Shown: positions 61,624-64,000 of the stretch, piece by piece
How positions within the stretch are numbered: the stretch's first letter is position 1
Layout of the letters: each line of letters opens with the position of its first letter
Source of the DNA: GCA-2715645 sp042095375
Lineage (GTDB): Bacteria; Bacteroidota; Bacteroidia; Cytophagales; MED-G16
Assembly: GCA_042095375.1 (NCBI GenBank)
Contig: JBELBJ010000002.1
Span: 62,001 to 126,000 of the forward strand
Direction: 5' to 3'
DNA length: 64,000 bases
Translations under genes and position numbers: made by a program
Notes under the pieces: model-generated
Database searches by the model: none
Told to the model about the DNA's origin: nothing
What the model saw: the letters and a program-made list of their open reading frames with translations, nothing else

Positions 61624-62064
61624 ATGACAAAATTAATATTAAGACCTTCTAATAACTATTTATCGTCCCTTTGGAATGATAATATATTTGATGATTTTTT
61701 TAACGATTCATTATTTTTTAAAAGTAACTTCAGAAATGAATTTACACCAAATGTAGATATTGCTGAAACTGATATATCATTTGAATTTAGTTTTGATTTG
61801 CCAGGAGTAAAAAAATCAGATCTTTCAATTGAAATGAATAATGGAAACATTATAATTTCTGGTGAAAGAAAAATGAGAAACAATAAAAATGGTAAAAACT
61901 ATCATTCATTGGAATCAAGATATGGTAAATTTTCAAGAAGTTTTGAACTTCCTACGGGAATAAATGAAAATAAAATTGATGCAAAATTTACAGATGGAAT
62001 TCTAAATATTAGCATTCCAAAAGATGAAAAAAAAGTAGTTAAAAATACTATTCAGATAAAATAA
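61624..62064 (+). CDS. hsp20: Small heat-shock protein, Hsp20 family
   Basis: This is an ATP-independent holdase chaperone. The 146-residue protein has a short N-terminal arm with NIFDDFFNDSLFF and the alpha-crystallin domain at about residues 38-135, marked by FTPNVDIAETD, FSFDLPGVKKSDLSIE, NGNIIISGERK, YGKFSRSFELP and FTDGILNISIPKDE. The C-terminal IQI matches the IxI anchor motif that links dimers into oligomers. It is monocistronic, with an intrinsic terminator 17 bases after the stop and two palindromic operator-like sites upstream, consistent with stress-regulated expression. Confidence 0.95.
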   Translation: MTKLILRPSNNYLSSLWNDNIFDDFFNDSLFFKSNFRNEFTPNVDIAETDISFEFSFDLPGVKKSDLSIEMNNGNIIISGERKMRNNKNGKNYHSLESRYGKFSRSFELPTGINENKIDAKFTDGILNISIPKDEKKVVKNTIQIK

Positions 62065-62081
62065 GAAGGTTATATCTATAC

Positions 62082-62115
62082 AAAAAAAGGGATAATAATT
62101 ATTATCCCTTTTTTT
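62082..62115 (+). terminator. Intrinsic terminator of hsp20
   Basis: GGGATAAT (62089-62096) pairs with ATTATCCC (62101-62108) around an AATT loop, flanked by A7 and T7 runs that extend the stem. This could terminate transcription from either side. Confidence 0.9.
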
Positions 62116-62172
62116 ATGTTAAACAATGTTAATATCGATATCCTATTTATAGTTTATTTCGTTATAGCGTTA

Positions 62173-62180
62173 TAAATTTG
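62173..62180 (+). promoter_or_regulatory. Predicted -7 promoter element of degP
   Basis: TAAATTTG matches TANNTTTG exactly and lies 18 bases before the ATG at 62199. No clear -33 TTG is seen at the expected distance. Confidence 0.45.
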
Positions 62181-62198
62181 TAAAAAATTATTTTTAAA

Positions 62199-63686
62199 AT
62201 GGAAAAGCTTAGAAAATCAATATTAATTGTTATTATTTCTTCATTAATGGGTGGAACATTTGGAGTAGGAAGTTATTATTTTATGGCATCCGATGATGTA
62301 AGACAATCAAATGAAGCATACAATAAAGAAATAAAATTTACTAATTATGTAGTGGATACAACTGATGTATTAGTTCCTAAAGGCTTAAACTTTATTAATA
62401 CCTCTAAAAAAGTTACACCAACAGTTGTTCATATTAGAACAACATATCAGGGAAAAAATTATGTTGGAAGAAGTCCCTTTGAAGATATGTTTAGAGATTT
62501 TTTTGGAGAAAGATATTCTGAAAGAGAAAGAGAAGCACCAAAACAGAGAGGAACTGGCTCGGGTGTTATATTATCAAAAGATGGTTACATAGTAACAAAC
62601 AATCACGTAGTTGATAATGCTGAAGAAATAGAAGTACTACTAAATGATAATAGAACATTTAAGGCAAGTATTGAAGGAACTGACCCCACTACAGATCTTG
62701 CTGTAATCAAAATAGAAGCATCAGATCTTCCTTTTTCAAGTTTTGGTAATTCAGATAAATTACAAATCGGAGAGTGGGTATTAGCTATAGGATCACCATT
62801 TGAATTTAGATCAACTGTAACCGCTGGAATTGTAAGTGCTAAAGCAAGAAATATAGGAATACTTAGAGATAAAAATAATTTACAAATAGAATCATTTATT
62901 CAACATCAAGCACCAGTAAACCCCGGGAATTCTGGTGGCGCTCTTGTCGATCTAGCAGGAAATCTTGTAGGTATAAATACAGCAATAGCAAGTAGAACAG
63001 GGAGTTTTACTGGATACTCATTTGCTGTACCTTCTAATTTAGTCAACAAAGTCTATAATGATTTAGTTGAATTTGGTGTTGTACAAAGAGCTCTTCTTGG
63101 AATTAGCATTCAGGATCTAAATGCTGAAATTGCAAAAGAATATGATATACCTGTGCTATTTGGTGTAAGGATAGCTAGTGTAAATGATGAAGGAGGTGCC
63201 GATGATGCAGGCTTAGAAGAAGGTGATGTTATTGTTGCCATTAATGATATTGAAGTAAAAAATGTTTCTAATCTTCAGGAAATGGTTGCGATAAATAGAC
63301 CTGGAGATAAAATTAAAGTTACATACATAAGAGATGGTAAAACAAGAACTACAATTGCAACTTTAAAAAATACATTAGGAACAACAGAAATTATTGCAAA
63401 TTCAAACAATTTTAAATATGATGGTGCAGTTTTTGCAGATATAAATAAAAAACTAAAAGAGGAACTGGAAATTAATGGTGGCGCGCAAATAATTGAGATT
63501 GAAAAGGGAAAATGGAAATCATCTGGGATTGCAAAAGGATTTGTAGTAACATCAATTAATAAAAAAGAAGTAACAAATGTTGAAGATTTATCATCTATGC
63601 TATCACAATTACCAAAAAATGATGGTGTATTAGTAGAAGGAATATATCCAAATGGTGTAAAAGCTTACTATGGGATAGGATGGTAA
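62199..63686 (+). CDS. degP: DegP/HtrA-type periplasmic serine protease
   Basis: This envelope quality-control protease has 495 residues. An N-terminal hydrophobic segment (residues 7-29) serves as signal or anchor. The trypsin-like domain has the triad His136 in TNNHVVDN, Asp166 in TTDLAVI and Ser245 in NPGNSGGALV. Two PDZ domains follow, the first from about residue 295 (ALLGISIQDLNAEIA, GGADDAGLEEGDVIVAIND) and a second, less typical one to the C-terminus (KGFVVTSINKKEVTNVEDL). The usual TDAA stretch before NPGNSGG is replaced by HQAP, an uncommon change near the oxyanion hole. It lies next to hsp20, another protein-folding stress gene, but has its own promoter and terminator. Confidence 0.95.
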   Translation: MEKLRKSILIVIISSLMGGTFGVGSYYFMASDDVRQSNEAYNKEIKFTNYVVDTTDVLVPKGLNFINTSKKVTPTVVHIRTTYQGKNYVGRSPFEDMFRDFFGERYSEREREAPKQRGTGSGVILSKDGYIVTNNHVVDNAEEIEVLLNDNRTFKASIEGTDPTTDLAVIKIEASDLPFSSFGNSDKLQIGEWVLAIGSPFEFRSTVTAGIVSAKARNIGILRDKNNLQIESFIQHQAPVNPGNSGGALVDLAGNLVGINTAIASRTGSFTGYSFAVPSNLVNKVYNDLVEFGVVQRALLGISIQDLNAEIAKEYDIPVLFGVRIASVNDEGGADDAGLEEGDVIVAINDIEVKNVSNLQEMVAINRPGDKIKVTYIRDGKTRTTIATLKNTLGTTEIIANSNNFKYDGAVFADINKKLKEELEINGGAQIIEIEKGKWKSSGIAKGFVVTSINKKEVTNVEDLSSMLSQLPKNDGVLVEGIYPNGVKAYYGIGW

Positions 63687-63707
63687 TTATATAATTTTAT
63701 TTCCAAG

Positions 63708-63737
63708 AAAAAGGCAGATAATATTTCTGCCTTTTTT
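63708..63737 (+). terminator. Intrinsic terminator of degP
   Basis: AAAAAGGCAGA (63708-63718) pairs with TCTGCCTTTTT (63726-63736) with a seven-base loop, ending in a T-run. It lies 21 bases after the stop codon. Confidence 0.9.
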
Positions 63738-63760
63738 ATTTATAATAACTAATTTTAAAT

Positions 63761-63910
63761 ATGAGAACAGTGATTAGAATCATAACTCTTCTATTGTTTT
63801 TATCATTTAGCATGAATATAATATCTTGTGGATTTGAAGATTCCTTACCATGCGTAGATGATTGTGAAGAAACTAATGAAGAAGAGCAAGAAGATGATAA
63901 GAATGGATAA
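63761..63910 (+). CDS. Small acidic lipoprotein (49 residues)
   Basis: The frame starts with ATG and encodes a leader of about 22 residues (MRTVIRIITLL, ending MNIISC, a lipobox with Cys23). A short acidic tail with two further cysteines (LPCVDDCEE) and a Glu/Asp-rich C-terminus follows. It stands between two strong terminators, which supports an independent transcript. No family is recognised; Bacteroidota have many such small lipoproteins, and the acidic residues next to the lipid-bearing cysteine may act as a surface-export signal. It is too short for most gene finders. Confidence 0.6.
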   Translation: MRTVIRIITLLLFLSFSMNIISCGFEDSLPCVDDCEETNEEEQEDDKNG

Positions 63911-63912
63911 AA

Positions 63913-63943
63913 AAAAACCCTCCTGATTTGAAGGAGGGTTTTT
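63913..63943 (+). terminator. Intrinsic terminator of the small lipoprotein gene
   Basis: AAAAACCCTCC (63913-63923) pairs with GGAGGGTTTTT (63933-63943) with a nine-base loop and a T-run, immediately after the stop codon. Confidence 0.92.
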
Positions 63944-64000
63944 ACAAACCAAACTAAACTTAAAATATACGAGAGTATATATCAATGAAACGATGTTATA

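Noticed and set aside
63965..63980. ATATAC-GAGA-GTATAT hairpin near the right edge, and an ATG at 63985
   Set aside because: The stem is six AT-rich pairs and the following frame is cut off after five codons, so neither can be supported as a feature.
1..64000. Insertion sequences, integrases, attachment sites, rRNA, replication origin
   Set aside because: No transposase-like protein, long inverted terminal repeat, rRNA sequence or DnaA-box cluster was recognised on either strand.

Overview
The window is AT-rich, gene-dense DNA from a Bacteroidota chromosome, most likely a marine Flavobacteriia-like lineage. Several things support this. It has a TonB receptor with an N-terminal carboxypeptidase-regulatory-like domain, a DUF5916/CBM9-like outer-membrane protein, PorT-like beta-barrels, SUMF1-type proteins and many short secreted proteins. 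Starts are preceded by A-rich sequence rather than clear Shine-Dalgarno sites. Promoter-like TANNTTTG elements of the Bacteroidota type are visible. The assignment is by gene content only; no rRNA gene is present. I see no phage, insertion sequence or CRISPR array.

Layout. Positions 1-14 kb hold housekeeping genes: aspS (truncated by the left edge), tadA, a Mn-type superoxide dismutase, a Tat-exported Gfo/Idh oxidoreductase, then a leftward operon TPR protein-phosphosulfolactate synthase-DUF368 transporter-aroE-uvrB. A tRNA-Arg(CCT), an ArsR-like regulator with P5C dehydrogenase, and a membrane fatty-acid hydroxylase follow. Positions 14-28 kb are an envelope region: a DUF5916 protein, a Tat-exported Rieske lipoprotein, MORN-like and lipocalin-like small proteins, a TonB receptor with a partner lipoprotein esterase, a predicted 7(1) septoil-knot protein, an M20 peptidase, PspC, and a YkvI-like transporter.

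Positions 28.7-39.7 kb are a complete-looking myo-inositol catabolic operon (a DmpA-type peptidase, iolA, iolB, iolC, iolD, iolE-like, iolG, a sodium/solute symporter) with a second iolG-like gene facing it. The aldolase IolJ is not in the window. Positions 39.7-51 kb carry a class III aminotransferase, a PutP-like symporter, an exported amidohydrolase, a sortilin/BNR-repeat protein and S9 and S10 peptidases, which suggests uptake and breakdown of peptides or amino compounds.

Positions 51.3-53.6 kb hold the most unusual item: a RecB/Cas4-like PD-(D/E)XK nuclease gene overlapping a gene that fuses a homocysteine S-methyltransferase to an AlkA-type 3-methyladenine DNA glycosylase. Positions 53.6-61.3 kb hold an acetate-type symporter with its small DUF4212 subunit, an M24 peptidase, exported sugar oxidoreductase/isomerase genes, a SUMF1-like protein and a saccharopine-dehydrogenase-like protein. 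The right end has tRNA-Asn(GTT), an Hsp20 gene with two copies of a palindromic operator-like site, a DegP/HtrA protease, a small acidic lipoprotein and three strong intrinsic terminators.

Genes are packed very tightly. All ten convergent protein-gene pairs end within 13 bases of each other or overlap, five of them through a shared four-base dual stop. No intergenic stretch exceeds 300 bases.
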